Positions 54,083 through 62,697 of a DNA stretch of 64,000 bases are shown piece after piece. Positions within the stretch are counted from its first letter, which is position 1, and the number at the start of each line of letters is the position of its first letter. The notes under the pieces were generated by a model that made no database searches, was not told the origin of the DNA, and was given only the letters and a program-made list of their open reading frames with translations. The translations under genes and the position numbers were made by a program. This stretch comes from Flavobacterium cupreum (GTDB lineage: Bacteria > Bacteroidota > Bacteroidia > Flavobacteriales > Flavobacteriaceae). The stretch spans positions 261,527-325,526 of the forward strand of contig NZ_QWDM01000004.1 of assembly GCF_003996965.1 (NCBI RefSeq), in the 5' to 3' direction.

Positions 54083-56638
54083 TTGAAAAAGAATTCCACA
54101 AAAATACTAGCATTTATTCTAATAGCAATACTTATTTGCGCATGTAATGCTGTAAAAAGAGTTCCGGACGGAAAAAGCCTTCTTACGAAAAACACTATTC
54201 TTGTAAATGGAAAGTCTACAAATGATGAAACGGCATCCAATCAAATGTACCAAAAACCAAATGGTACTTTGCTGGGATATAAATTACGTCTGAATTTATA
54301 CAACTTAGCCAACTTAAATCCGGATTCTACGTATCAGGCAAAATTCAAAAATAATCCGGGTTTATATGAGCGTCAGGCAAAAATATTATCTGCCAAGCAG
54401 GTAGATCGTCTTGGACAGTCTTTTTTATACAAAGGAATTCACGAATTTTTAAAAAACACCGGAGAGCCGCCTGTTATCATTGATACCACAAAAACAAAGA
54501 AATCTTTATTGCGTTTGAAATTTTACTATTTCAACAATGGTTATTTTAATGTAAAAACCGATTATGATATCGACAGCACAGGACATAAAAAAGCCAAAAT
54601 CAATTACAATATTACTACAGGACCGGCTTTTCTTCTGGATTCCATAAGAACGAGTATTATGACTCCGGCCTTGGATTCCTTATACAAAACCAATAAAGAA
54701 CCTTCCTTATTAAAATCCGGAAACCAATACAAAACCACCGATTTTGAAGACGAGAAAAACCGTATCACCACGTATTTCAGAAATCACGGTGCGTATTTCT
54801 TCCAGCCTACTTATGTGACTTACGACATTGACACCATTGGCAAAAAAAACAAAGCCGATGTCAATTTAATCATCAACAACAACACTATTCAGGAAAGGGA
54901 TTCCAGCAGAACAGAACCCTTTAAACTTTACAAAATAAGCGATGTAAATATCTACACTGACTATTCTCCGGCCAATTCAAAAACTCCGATCAAAGACAGT
55001 ACGACTTACAACAACTTTAATCTGTACAGTTATAAAAAATTAAAATACAAGCCGCGTGCTATTACAGATGCCGTTTTTATTTCGAAAGGAAGTACTTTCT
55101 CCGACACCAGAACAACGCTTTCTTCGCGCTATTTAAACAATCTGAAGATTTTCAATTATCCTTCGATACAATATGAAGTAGACAAACGGGACCCACTGGG
55201 AGAATCGCTGATTGCGAATGTGTTTTTAACCCCGAGAAAAAAATACAGTTTCGGGGCCAGTTTAGATTTAACGCATTCCAATATTCAGGATTTTGGAATC
55301 GGTGCCAGTATTTCAGAAACCATCCGAAACGTTTTTAACAGGGCGGAAACCTTAGAAATTTCGGCGCGTGTAAATGTGGGATCTTCAAAAGACATGGCCA
55401 ATCCGAATAATAATTTCTTTAATGTTTCGGAATATGGTCTTGATATGAAATTAAATTTTCCGAGGATTCTATTGCCTTTCGGAACCGAAAAAATTATTCC
55501 GAAGAGAATGATTCCTTCCACAAGTATCTCGAGTGGTTTTTCCAAACAAAGGAACATTGGTCTCGACAAAGAAAATTTCACGGGAGGACTTGCTTATAAC
55601 TGGTCCCCAAAGCGAAACAATACTGCAAAACTGGAATTGCTGAACGTTCAGTTTGTCCGCAACTTAAATCCGGGCAATTATTTTAACGTTTATACTTCCT
55701 CGTATAATGAACTGAATAATATTGCCAGCACCTATAACACAAACCCTGACAATCTGAATGACGATAATAATCTGATCATAACAAAAGGAACCGCCGGTTT
55801 TACCGATGATGTCATAAACGGAAGAACCGCTTTAACACCGGGGAATTCAGACTACAAACAGGTCGAAAGCATTGAAGAACGAAGAGTTCGTCTGACGGAG
55901 AATGATTTTATTCTGGCCACCAGCTATACGTTCACCAAAACAACCAAAAAAGATCTGGCAGACAATACTTTTTATCAGTTTAAAACAAAACTGGAATCTG
56001 CCGGTACTTTACTGACCGCCATTTCAAACATTGCCAATTTACCGAAAAACACCAGTGGCAATTACGACATATTCAACCTGGAATATTCAGAATATGTAAA
56101 GACTGAATTTGATTATATCAAGCACTGGGATTTTGGGAAAGAAAAAGTATTGGCCGTAAGAAGTTTCTTTGGAATCGCGATTCCGTTTGGAAATTCAAAT
56201 TACATTCCGTTCTCCCGAAGTTATTATTCCGGAGGATCAAATGACAATCGTGCCTGGCAGCCGTACTCATTAGGACCGGGAACTACAAATGCTTCCAATG
56301 ACTTTAATGAGGCAAATATGAAAATTGCCCTTAGTGCCGAATTCCGCTTTAAGGTTTTTGGAGACGTGAAAGGAGCTATCTTTGCAGACGCCGGAAATAT
56401 CTGGAATGTGCTCGATAATGTCATCGATGAGAAAGCAAAATTCTCTGGCGTAAACGATTTAGCTGAAATTGCTTTAGGTTCCGGATTTGGATTACGTTAC
56501 GATTTAAGCTTCTTTGTTATTCGTTTAGATTTAGGCTTCAAGACCTATAATCCGGCGCATGACGAAGGAAATCGCTGGTTCAAAGAATACAATTTTGGTC
56601 ACTCGGTTTTAAATTTTGGAATAAATTATCCGTTCTAA
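54083..56638 (+). CDS. tamL: BamA/TamA-family outer membrane lipoprotein, TamL-like
   Basis: 851 residues. The start codon appears to be TTG (54083), giving a lipoprotein signal KKNSTKILAFILIAILICAC with lipidation at the second Cys of ICAC. Several POTRA-like domains follow (about 30-400), then the Omp85 barrel. A late FGDVKGAIFADAGNIWNVLD and the C-terminal NFGHSVLNFGINYPF are characteristic. TamL is the Bacteroidota lipoprotein counterpart of TamA in outer-membrane assembly. The partner tamB is not in the window. A TACTTTTG -7 box (54055-54062) lies upstream. Confidence 0.88.
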   Translation: MKKNSTKILAFILIAILICACNAVKRVPDGKSLLTKNTILVNGKSTNDETASNQMYQKPNGTLLGYKLRLNLYNLANLNPDSTYQAKFKNNPGLYERQAKILSAKQVDRLGQSFLYKGIHEFLKNTGEPPVIIDTTKTKKSLLRLKFYYFNNGYFNVKTDYDIDSTGHKKAKINYNITTGPAFLLDSIRTSIMTPALDSLYKTNKEPSLLKSGNQYKTTDFEDEKNRITTYFRNHGAYFFQPTYVTYDIDTIGKKNKADVNLIINNNTIQERDSSRTEPFKLYKISDVNIYTDYSPANSKTPIKDSTTYNNFNLYSYKKLKYKPRAITDAVFISKGSTFSDTRTTLSSRYLNNLKIFNYPSIQYEVDKRDPLGESLIANVFLTPRKKYSFGASLDLTHSNIQDFGIGASISETIRNVFNRAETLEISARVNVGSSKDMANPNNNFFNVSEYGLDMKLNFPRILLPFGTEKIIPKRMIPSTSISSGFSKQRNIGLDKENFTGGLAYNWSPKRNNTAKLELLNVQFVRNLNPGNYFNVYTSSYNELNNIASTYNTNPDNLNDDNNLIITKGTAGFTDDVINGRTALTPGNSDYKQVESIEERRVRLTENDFILATSYTFTKTTKKDLADNTFYQFKTKLESAGTLLTAISNIANLPKNTSGNYDIFNLEYSEYVKTEFDYIKHWDFGKEKVLAVRSFFGIAIPFGNSNYIPFSRSYYSGGSNDNRAWQPYSLGPGTTNASNDFNEANMKIALSAEFRFKVFGDVKGAIFADAGNIWNVLDNVIDEKAKFSGVNDLAEIALGSGFGLRYDLSFFVIRLDLGFKTYNPAHDEGNRWFKEYNFGHSVLNFGINYPF

Positions 56639-56698
56639 TGCTAATTAATTCTTATTTTTGCAACCTAAAAACTAAAAACAACTATAAAAAAAATTACA

Positions 56699-57766
56699 AT
56701 GGCACACAATATCAAACCAGGAGTAGCTACAGGAGATCAGGTTCAGGAGATTTTTAATTATGCGAAAGAAAAAGGATTTGCACTTCCGGCAGTAAATGTT
56801 ACGGGTTCAAGTACAATCAATGGAGTTCTTGAAACTGCAGCTAAACTAAACGCTCCGGTTATCATTCAGTTTTCAAACGGTGGAGCTCAGTTTAACGCTG
56901 GTAAAGGGTTATCTAATGCAGGAGAAAAAGCAGCTATCGCTGGTGGAATCGCAGGAGCAAAACACATTCATACTTTAGCAGAAGCTTACGGTGCAACTGT
57001 AATTTTACACACTGACCACTGTGCAAAAAAATTATTACCATGGATTGATGGTTTATTGGATGCTTCTGAAAAACATTTTGCAGAAACAGGAAAACCATTA
57101 TTCAGTTCTCATATGATCGATTTGTCTGAGGAGCCAATCGAAGAAAACATTGAGATCTGTAAAGAATATTTGGCAAGAATGAGCAAAATGGGAATGACAC
57201 TGGAAATCGAGCTTGGAATTACAGGTGGTGAAGAAGATGGTGTTGACAACTCTGATGTAGACAGCTCAAAATTATATACACAACCGGAAGAAGTAGCTTA
57301 TGCTTACGAAGAATTATCTAAAGTAAGTCCTAAATTTACTATTGCAGCCGCTTTTGGAAACGTTCACGGTGTTTACAAACCAGGAAACGTAAAATTAACT
57401 CCGAAAATCTTAAAAAATTCTCAGGATTTCGTTCAGAACAAATTCAACACGGGTCATAATCCGGTAGATTTCGTTTTCCACGGAGGTTCAGGTTCTACAC
57501 TTGAAGAAATCAGAGAAGGAATTAGCTACGGAGTAATCAAAATGAATATCGATACCGATTTACAATTTGCCTATACTGAAGGAATTCGTGATTATATGGT
57601 TAAAAACATTGACTATTTAAAAACACAAATCGGTAACCCGGAAGGTGCTGAAGCTCCTAACAAAAAATATTATGACCCAAGAAGATGGGTACGTGAAAGC
57701 GAAGTAACATTCAATACAAGACTGGAGCAGGCTTTTGCAGACTTAAACAATGTGAATACACTATAA
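56699..57766 (+). CDS. fbaA: fructose-bisphosphate aldolase, class II
   Basis: 355 residues. Zinc-dependent aldolase of glycolysis and gluconeogenesis. [20 protein letters not shown] near residue 22, zinc ligands in [13 protein letters not shown] near 106, the Gly-rich block [11 protein letters not shown] near 176, and [12 protein letters not shown] near 260 are conserved. Its length fits the class IIA group. A TATTTTTG -7 box (56653-56660) precedes it. The spacer to accD (57767-57840) contains facing copies of TTTAAAGTTTCAGGTTT. Confidence 0.96.
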   Translation: MAHNIKPGVATGDQVQEIFNYAKEKGFALPAVNVTGSSTINGVLETAAKLNAPVIIQFSNGGAQFNAGKGLSNAGEKAAIAGGIAGAKHIHTLAEAYGATVILHTDHCAKKLLPWIDGLLDASEKHFAETGKPLFSSHMIDLSEEPIEENIEICKEYLARMSKMGMTLEIELGITGGEEDGVDNSDVDSSKLYTQPEEVAYAYEELSKVSPKFTIAAAFGNVHGVYKPGNVKLTPKILKNSQDFVQNKFNTGHNPVDFVFHGGSGSTLEEIREGISYGVIKMNIDTDLQFAYTEGIRDYMVKNIDYLKTQIGNPEGAEAPNKKYYDPRRWVRESEVTFNTRLEQAFADLNNVNTL

Positions 57767-57840
57767 GTAAAAGTTTAAAGTTTCAGGTTTCAAGTTTCGC
57801 AACTTTAAACTTTAAACCTGAAACAACAAAAACAATAAAT

Positions 57841-58695
57841 ATGGCTTGGTTTAAAAGACAGGAAAAAGGGATTACGACCGCTACAGAAGATAAGATGGAC
57901 GTTCCGAAAGGATTGTGGTACAAATCTCCAACGGGAAAAATTATTGATGCTGACGAATTGGCCAGAAACCTATTTGTGAGCCCTGAAGATGATTTTCACG
58001 TTAGAATTGGAAGCGCAACCTATTTTGAGATTTTATTTGACAATAATGAATTTGTTGAATTAGATAAAAACATGACTTCTAAAGATCCCCTGCATTTTGT
58101 GGATACAAAAAAATATGCGGAAAGACTGAAAGATGTTATGGAGAAAACCCACCTTAAAGACGCTGTGCGTACCGGAGTGGGAAAATCAAAAGGAAAAGAA
58201 CTTGTGATCTGCTGTATGGATTTTGCCTTTATTGGCGGCTCTATGGGGGCTGTTGTAGGGGAAAAAATTGCAAGAGGAATTGATCATGCGATCAAAAACA
58301 ACATGCCTTTTGTAATGATTTCAAAATCAGGAGGAGCTCGTATGATGGAAGCGGCTTATTCATTAATGCAGTTGGCTAAAACCTCTGTAAAACTGGCACA
58401 GCTTGCAGAAGCAGGTTTACCGTACATTTCTTTATGTACAGATCCTACCACCGGAGGAACTACTGCCTCTTACGCCATGTTGGGAGATATTAATATTTCT
58501 GAGCCGGGTGCGTTAATTGGTTTCGCAGGTCCGCGTGTGGTTCGTGATACAACAGGAAAAGATTTACCGGAAGGTTTTCAAACCGCCGAATTTCTTTTAG
58601 AACACGGTTTCCTTGACTTTATTACGCCAAGAAAAGATTTAAAGGATAAGATCAACTTATATATTGATTTAATTCAGAATAATAACATCAGATAG
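57841..58695 (+). CDS. accD: acetyl-CoA carboxylase carboxyltransferase subunit beta lacking the zinc finger
   Basis: 284 residues. Carboxyltransferase beta subunit for malonyl-CoA synthesis. The crotonase-like core is clear: [20 protein letters not shown] near residue 122, [20 protein letters not shown] near 160, and [20 protein letters not shown] near 220. The N-terminal region that usually holds a four-Cys zinc finger (CPxC and CPxC) here reads [10 protein letters not shown] and [13 protein letters not shown], so all four ligands are absent although the surrounding sequence aligns. It probably works without zinc; loss of the proposed RNA-binding regulation is an inference. Confidence 0.93.
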   Translation: MAWFKRQEKGITTATEDKMDVPKGLWYKSPTGKIIDADELARNLFVSPEDDFHVRIGSATYFEILFDNNEFVELDKNMTSKDPLHFVDTKKYAERLKDVMEKTHLKDAVRTGVGKSKGKELVICCMDFAFIGGSMGAVVGEKIARGIDHAIKNNMPFVMISKSGGARMMEAAYSLMQLAKTSVKLAQLAEAGLPYISLCTDPTTGGTTASYAMLGDINISEPGALIGFAGPRVVRDTTGKDLPEGFQTAEFLLEHGFLDFITPRKDLKDKINLYIDLIQNNNIR

Positions 58696-58718
58696 TTTCT
58701 ATAAACTTCTAAAATACC

Positions 58719-58748
58719 AAACCCGACAGCCTTAAAACTGTCGGGTTT
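58719..58748 (+). terminator. terminator of accD
   Basis: 11-bp stem AAACCCGACAG / CTGTCGGGTTT with an 8-nt loop, then ATTTTTAT. Confidence 0.85.
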
Positions 58749-58819
58749 ATTTTTATAAAAAACATCAAAAAATATAATTGTGTCAAAATAAAAAGAAAAT
58801 TAAGTTTGAAACACTTTAT

Positions 58820-58910
58820 GTTGTAAAATTTCTGTTGTGAAAAAAATACAACAAGTAGTTTACAACAGTGTTGTTGAAAAATTAAAATGACAATTAAACT
58901 TTCAACAACA
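58820..58910. repeat. nested TGTTGT/ACAACA inverted repeats upstream of a lipoprotein gene
   Basis: First structure: GTTGTAAA (58820-58827) with TTTACAAC (58859-58866), a 5x5 internal loop, then TGTTGT (58833-58838) with ACAACA (58848-58853). Second: TGTTGTTGAAA (58869-58879) with TTTCAACAACA (58900-58910). No U-tract follows. They may be regulator operators or structured leader RNA. The rest of this 339-bp gap shows nothing else clear. Confidence 0.75.
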
Positions 58911-59034
58911 ATGTAGTAACTAAAATGCTCAAATACTTACGATATGCCGTAGAGATGGTTAACTCCTGATAACGTAGGCACACAATTGAATAATTGACCT
59001 TTTTTTATATCTTTATTTTTAAATCTTAGTGTTT

Positions 59035-59652
59035 ATGAAAAGAGTATTTGTTGCTTTATTATTTTGTTTAGCTCTTTTGAACTGTGCTAAAAAAGAAGAA
59101 AAGATTGTTGAAAAAAATATTCCCTATATAATTTCTCAGGAGAATCGCGAAAAAATCATTGGTAAAGACACTATTCCACCTATGCCTCCCATTCCCGGCT
59201 GGCTTGTTTATGGAACAGATACTTTTATTATAGATTCAGACACCAAAATATACTATTTTCAAAGGAATGAAATAGGCATGATCTGCGGAACTCCAACAGC
59301 GGATACAATTCCTTACTTTATTAATCTACAACCCAGAGGCTTAATTTTACTTTCAAATAAAAATATTTACGATTTTATCAAATTGAATTATAATGATAAT
59401 TTCCGCAATATAACTTTTATTGCCTCAAGCTCCGACACAGTAAATTCTAAAGTTTTTTTTGACTTACGCAAATCTTTGAATTCTTTCACGAAATTTCGGG
59501 ATCGTTTATTTATACGAAGAACAACACAAGAAGAAGATACTGTTTTGAAATATAAGCGTAATAACGAATATTATCATTCGGAGGATATTAAATGGGACAA
59601 GAATAGAATTGCCTTTCCATTCATAAAACCAAAAGTGAGTTTTTCAAATTAA
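59035..59652 (+). CDS. hypothetical lipoprotein
   Basis: 205 residues from the chosen ATG (MKRVFVALLFCLALLNCAKK); an ATG two codons upstream is also open. The signal ends in LLNC, a lipobox, followed by a Lys/Glu-rich linker (KKEEKIVEKN). The mature part has PPMPPIPGWLVYGTDTFIID and DTIPYFINLQPRGLILLS but no family I recognise. It is preceded by the TGTTGT inverted repeats. The region between this gene and the HTH gene (59653-59845) shows only a weak GTAATT/AATTAC hairpin. Confidence 0.75.
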   Translation: MKRVFVALLFCLALLNCAKKEEKIVEKNIPYIISQENREKIIGKDTIPPMPPIPGWLVYGTDTFIIDSDTKIYYFQRNEIGMICGTPTADTIPYFINLQPRGLILLSNKNIYDFIKLNYNDNFRNITFIASSSDTVNSKVFFDLRKSLNSFTKFRDRLFIRRTTQEEDTVLKYKRNNEYYHSEDIKWDKNRIAFPFIKPKVSFSN

Positions 59653-59845
59653 ATTCTTAAGATTCTGGAATATCTTAAAATTTCTTTCGTTAATCAGTAA
59701 TTGTGCGAAAAATTACATTTTTGCTTTATACACCGTAAGCAGTCATTTCACCCGAAAAGAACCAAAAAAAGTAACTTACAAAAGCAAAGCTGTTTTTTAC
59801 CAAAGGCCTTTTTTTTAAAAGCAATATAAATATCTTTGGATTATT

Positions 59846-60265
59846 ATGAACAGAGCAACAAAACCAAATCATATCGGGCGAAAAATCAGCCGTATTCGTG
59901 AACGGAAAGAAATTAAACAGGAAGCCCTTGCAAAAGCTTTAGGAACCGACCAAAAGGCCATTTCGATTATCGAGAACAGCGAAACTATAGACGAGGAAAA
60001 ACTTAAAGAAGTAGCAAAAGCGCTTGGTGTAAGTGTTGAGGCGGTAAAAAACTTTACAGAAGAAAATATGATCAGTTATTTCAATAATTTTTATGACAAC
60101 AGTAGTGCTGTCAATAGCTTTATCGCTAACCCAAGTCACTGCACATTTAACGCATTAGATAAAATAATGGAAATGGCAGATGAAAACAGAAAATTGTACG
60201 AACGTTTGATACAGTCAGAAAAAGAAAAGAACGAATATCTGGAAAAACTGCTAAAAGGAAAATAA
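59846..60265 (+). CDS. XRE-family helix-turn-helix regulator
   Basis: 139 residues. HTH_3 domain at about 10-65: IGRKISRIRERKEIKQEALA, LGTDQKAISIIENSETIDEE, LKEVAKALGVSVEAVKNF. The C-terminal part is a predicted helix rich in Glu and Lys (MEMADENRKLYERLIQSEKE), likely for dimerisation. A TATCTTTG -7 box (59831-59838) lies only 7 bp before the ATG, so the mRNA may be nearly leaderless. No toxin gene is adjacent. Targets unknown. Confidence 0.85.
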   Translation: MNRATKPNHIGRKISRIRERKEIKQEALAKALGTDQKAISIIENSETIDEEKLKEVAKALGVSVEAVKNFTEENMISYFNNFYDNSSAVNSFIANPSHCTFNALDKIMEMADENRKLYERLIQSEKEKNEYLEKLLKGK

Positions 60266-60300
60266 GATTTTTCGAAACCCATGCATTTTAATAAAAAATC

Positions 60301-60328
60301 CCGAGGAAATTTTTCCCCGGTATTTTTT
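60301..60328 (+). terminator. terminator after the HTH gene
   Basis: CCGAGGAAA with TTTCCCCGG (one A-C mismatch) followed by TATTTTTTAC. Confidence 0.55.
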
Positions 60329-60366
60329 ACTTTGGCCTGTCCAAAAATGATATCGCAAAGCTGTAC

Positions 60367-61251
60367 TTATTTTTTAGGCCTACCCCTTTTTAATTCTTTT
60401 TCGGCTATTTTGAAAGCTAATTTCTCACGCCATATCGCATAACGTTCCCTGAAAACTATTTTTACAGCGCTATCCAGCGCGCCATGCAGGAATAAACTCC
60501 AGACGCTGGCCATTTTCCGGGTTATGGAACTGTCCCATGCCCGAAGACTCAGTGAAAAAGAGCCGTCAATATAACGCATCCAGTGCCACATACCGGTCGG
60601 CATGAATAAGGTGTCTCCGTGTTCCAGGAAAACTTCATAACCTTCGACGCCTTTCAGGGCTGGGAATTTTTCAAAATCAGGATTGGAAACATCATATTCC
60701 TCTAAAGCATACGTCGTATTGGGAACACAATAGAGCCTTTTTTTCCATTTATAGTCAAACAATATAACCTGTTTTCTCCCTCCAAAATGGGTGTGGAAAA
60801 GATGTGGCAAATCGATATCATAATGTAGAAATGTGATGGCCTGAGAGCCTCCGAAAAACATGGCAGGCATACTTTCTATAAACCCTCCCATTAATTCTTT
60901 TGGTACTTTCACATCCTGAACCAATTCGGGTTTGTGTTTGAAAAGATTGAAGAAAAAAATACGCAGCTGTGTGGGCTCCCTCTTTATCAAATCAAGATAA
61001 TCCCCAAATTTCATCGTGGCAATGGAAGCATTAATTACTTTTTTGGGATCTGCTTTGGAGTTGTCAACGAGTTTTACCTCAATATCGCCTGCAATTTCCT
61101 TAAAATAATCGGTTGTCCATTTCTCTCTTGCCGGCCAGTCTTTTGTTAACCCTTTTAGGATTAAAGGCTTTTTTTTATCTAAATAGTTCTTCTTAAAATC
61201 TTGTCTGGAAATAGACTCAACAACATCGACAGGTTTTAGTATAAAGCTCAT
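60367..61251 (-). CDS. cupin-like (JmjC-type) domain protein
   Basis: 294 residues from the chosen start MSFILKPVDVVESISR; an ATG 33 bp upstream adds a basic tail. Cupin_8/JmjC fold: KKPLILKGLTKDWPAREKW near residue 27, the metal-binding FLHYDIDLPHLFHTHFGGRK (HxD) near 155, and the distal LFMPTGMWHWMRYIDGSFSL near 225. It is a probable Fe(II)/2-oxoglutarate dioxygenase, possibly a protein or tRNA hydroxylase; the substrate is not evident. The C-terminus is Lys/Arg-rich. Confidence 0.88.
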   Translation of the reverse strand: MSFILKPVDVVESISRQDFKKNYLDKKKPLILKGLTKDWPAREKWTTDYFKEIAGDIEVKLVDNSKADPKKVINASIATMKFGDYLDLIKREPTQLRIFFFNLFKHKPELVQDVKVPKELMGGFIESMPAMFFGGSQAITFLHYDIDLPHLFHTHFGGRKQVILFDYKWKKRLYCVPNTTYALEEYDVSNPDFEKFPALKGVEGYEVFLEHGDTLFMPTGMWHWMRYIDGSFSLSLRAWDSSITRKMASVWSLFLHGALDSAVKIVFRERYAIWREKLAFKIAEKELKRGRPKK

Positions 61252-61284
61252 TTTTTTTCCCAATTTAAATTGTCCGTTTCTCAA

Positions 61285-61551
61285 AATTATCTAATTATTT
61301 CCTATCCATAACATTCACATTAAAATAGCACAAAAGAAAAACAGACGCTCTTCCTGCCAAATAGCTTCAAGAGGGTCAACTCTTACTTTAAAAAGCATAA
61401 AGTTTTCCAGTCCTTATATTTCAGAACCAGACCATTTAAATCAAAAAAACCGAAGAAATATTCTCCGGTTCTTGCGATATAGTCCTGAAATTAAATCGCA
61501 CAAAGAGGCAAAAAACCTTAGAACCTTAGCCACTCAGCACCTTAGAACCTT
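61285..61551. other. intergenic region with terminator and CCTTAGAA words
   Basis: No gene is seen. AACCGAAGAA / TTCTCCGGTT (61448-61470, one mismatch) with a minus-strand U tract is a likely terminator for the alcohol dehydrogenase gene. CCTTAGAA recurs within 61515-61549 (AACCTTAGAACCTTAGCC, then CACCTTAGAACC), another spacer word repeat. Confidence 0.6.
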
Positions 61552-62598
61552 TTATTTAAGCGAAGCCATATCAATCACAAAACGATATTTTACATCGCTT
61601 TTGTTCATACGCTCGTAAGCTTCATTAATGTACGACATATCGATGATTTCTACATCTGACGTAATATTGTGTTCGGCGCAGTAATCAAGCATTTCCTGCG
61701 TCTCTTTGATTCCGCCAATCAAACTTCCGATAATACTTCTTCGCTTCATGATTAACGTAAAAACAGGAATTTCTGCCGGTGCAGGAGGTGCTCCAACGAC
61801 GATCATTGTTCCGTTTGTTTTTAGTAAATTCAGATACGCATTGTGATCGTGTTTGGCCGAAACGGTATTTAAAATAAAATCGAAGCTGTTCGCTAATGAT
61901 TCCATTGTTTGCGGATTTGAGGTCAGGGCGAAATGATGTGCCCCTAATTTTTTGGCATCTGCTTCTTTCGACGGGGAATGGCTTAACATGGTCACTTCGG
62001 CACCAAAAGAAACCGCAAATTTTACGGCCATATGACCTAAACCGCCTAAACCTAAAACGCCTACTTTGTGCCCCTTTCCTACTTTTAAGTAGCGCAATGG
62101 AGAATACGTAGTGATTCCGGCACATAATAAAGGTGCCACGCCTTTTAAATCTAATTTTTCAGAAACGTGAAGGGTGTAGTTTTCATCAACGATAATACTG
62201 GTCGAATAACCGCCTCTTGTCGGAATATCGGTTCCTCTTTCTACACTATTATAAGTTTGCGTCATTCCTTCATCACAAAACTGCTCCTCACCTGCCTGGC
62301 AGCTCGGACAAGTTCTGCACGAATCCACAAAACAGCCTATTCCGGCTAGTTCTCCCACTTTAAATTTTGAAACCTCACTTCCAACAGCAACAATGCGGCC
62401 TACAATTTCGTGTCCGGGAACTAACGGATAATTCACCGGTCCCCATTCTCCTTTTGCGGTGTGAATATCAGAATGGCAAACACCGCTGTACAGGATTTCG
62501 ATCTGAACCTGATGCGTACCAACTTCCTTTCTTTCAAACGTATAAGGTTTTAACGGATTTTCTGCATCGTATGCTGCATAAGCTTTTACTGGTATCAT
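61552..62598 (-). CDS. zinc-dependent NAD(P) alcohol dehydrogenase, cinnamyl-alcohol-dehydrogenase type
   Basis: 348 residues of the medium-chain dehydrogenase family. Catalytic zinc ligands are in YSGVCHSDIHTAKGEWG (Cys, His) and PLVPGHEIVGRIVAVG. The structural zinc site is CFVDSCRTCPSCQAGEEQFC. The catalytic-domain Cys recurs in LLCAGITTYSPL and the cofactor loop is VGVLGLGGLGHMAVKFA near residue 180. It resembles YahK/AdhA aldehyde reductases that use NADPH. The substrate is not predictable. Confidence 0.92.
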   Translation of the reverse strand: MIPVKAYAAYDAENPLKPYTFERKEVGTHQVQIEILYSGVCHSDIHTAKGEWGPVNYPLVPGHEIVGRIVAVGSEVSKFKVGELAGIGCFVDSCRTCPSCQAGEEQFCDEGMTQTYNSVERGTDIPTRGGYSTSIIVDENYTLHVSEKLDLKGVAPLLCAGITTYSPLRYLKVGKGHKVGVLGLGGLGHMAVKFAVSFGAEVTMLSHSPSKEADAKKLGAHHFALTSNPQTMESLANSFDFILNTVSAKHDHNAYLNLLKTNGTMIVVGAPPAPAEIPVFTLIMKRRSIIGSLIGGIKETQEMLDYCAEHNITSDVEIIDMSYINEAYERMNKSDVKYRFVIDMASLK

Positions 62599-62697
62599 GT
62601 TATCGTATTTTAATTAAACTATTAAAATTACAATAAATTCTCCATCAAAATAAAATTTGAAGTGGTAAAAAAAGATGATTTTTTTTAGGGTCTGAAT

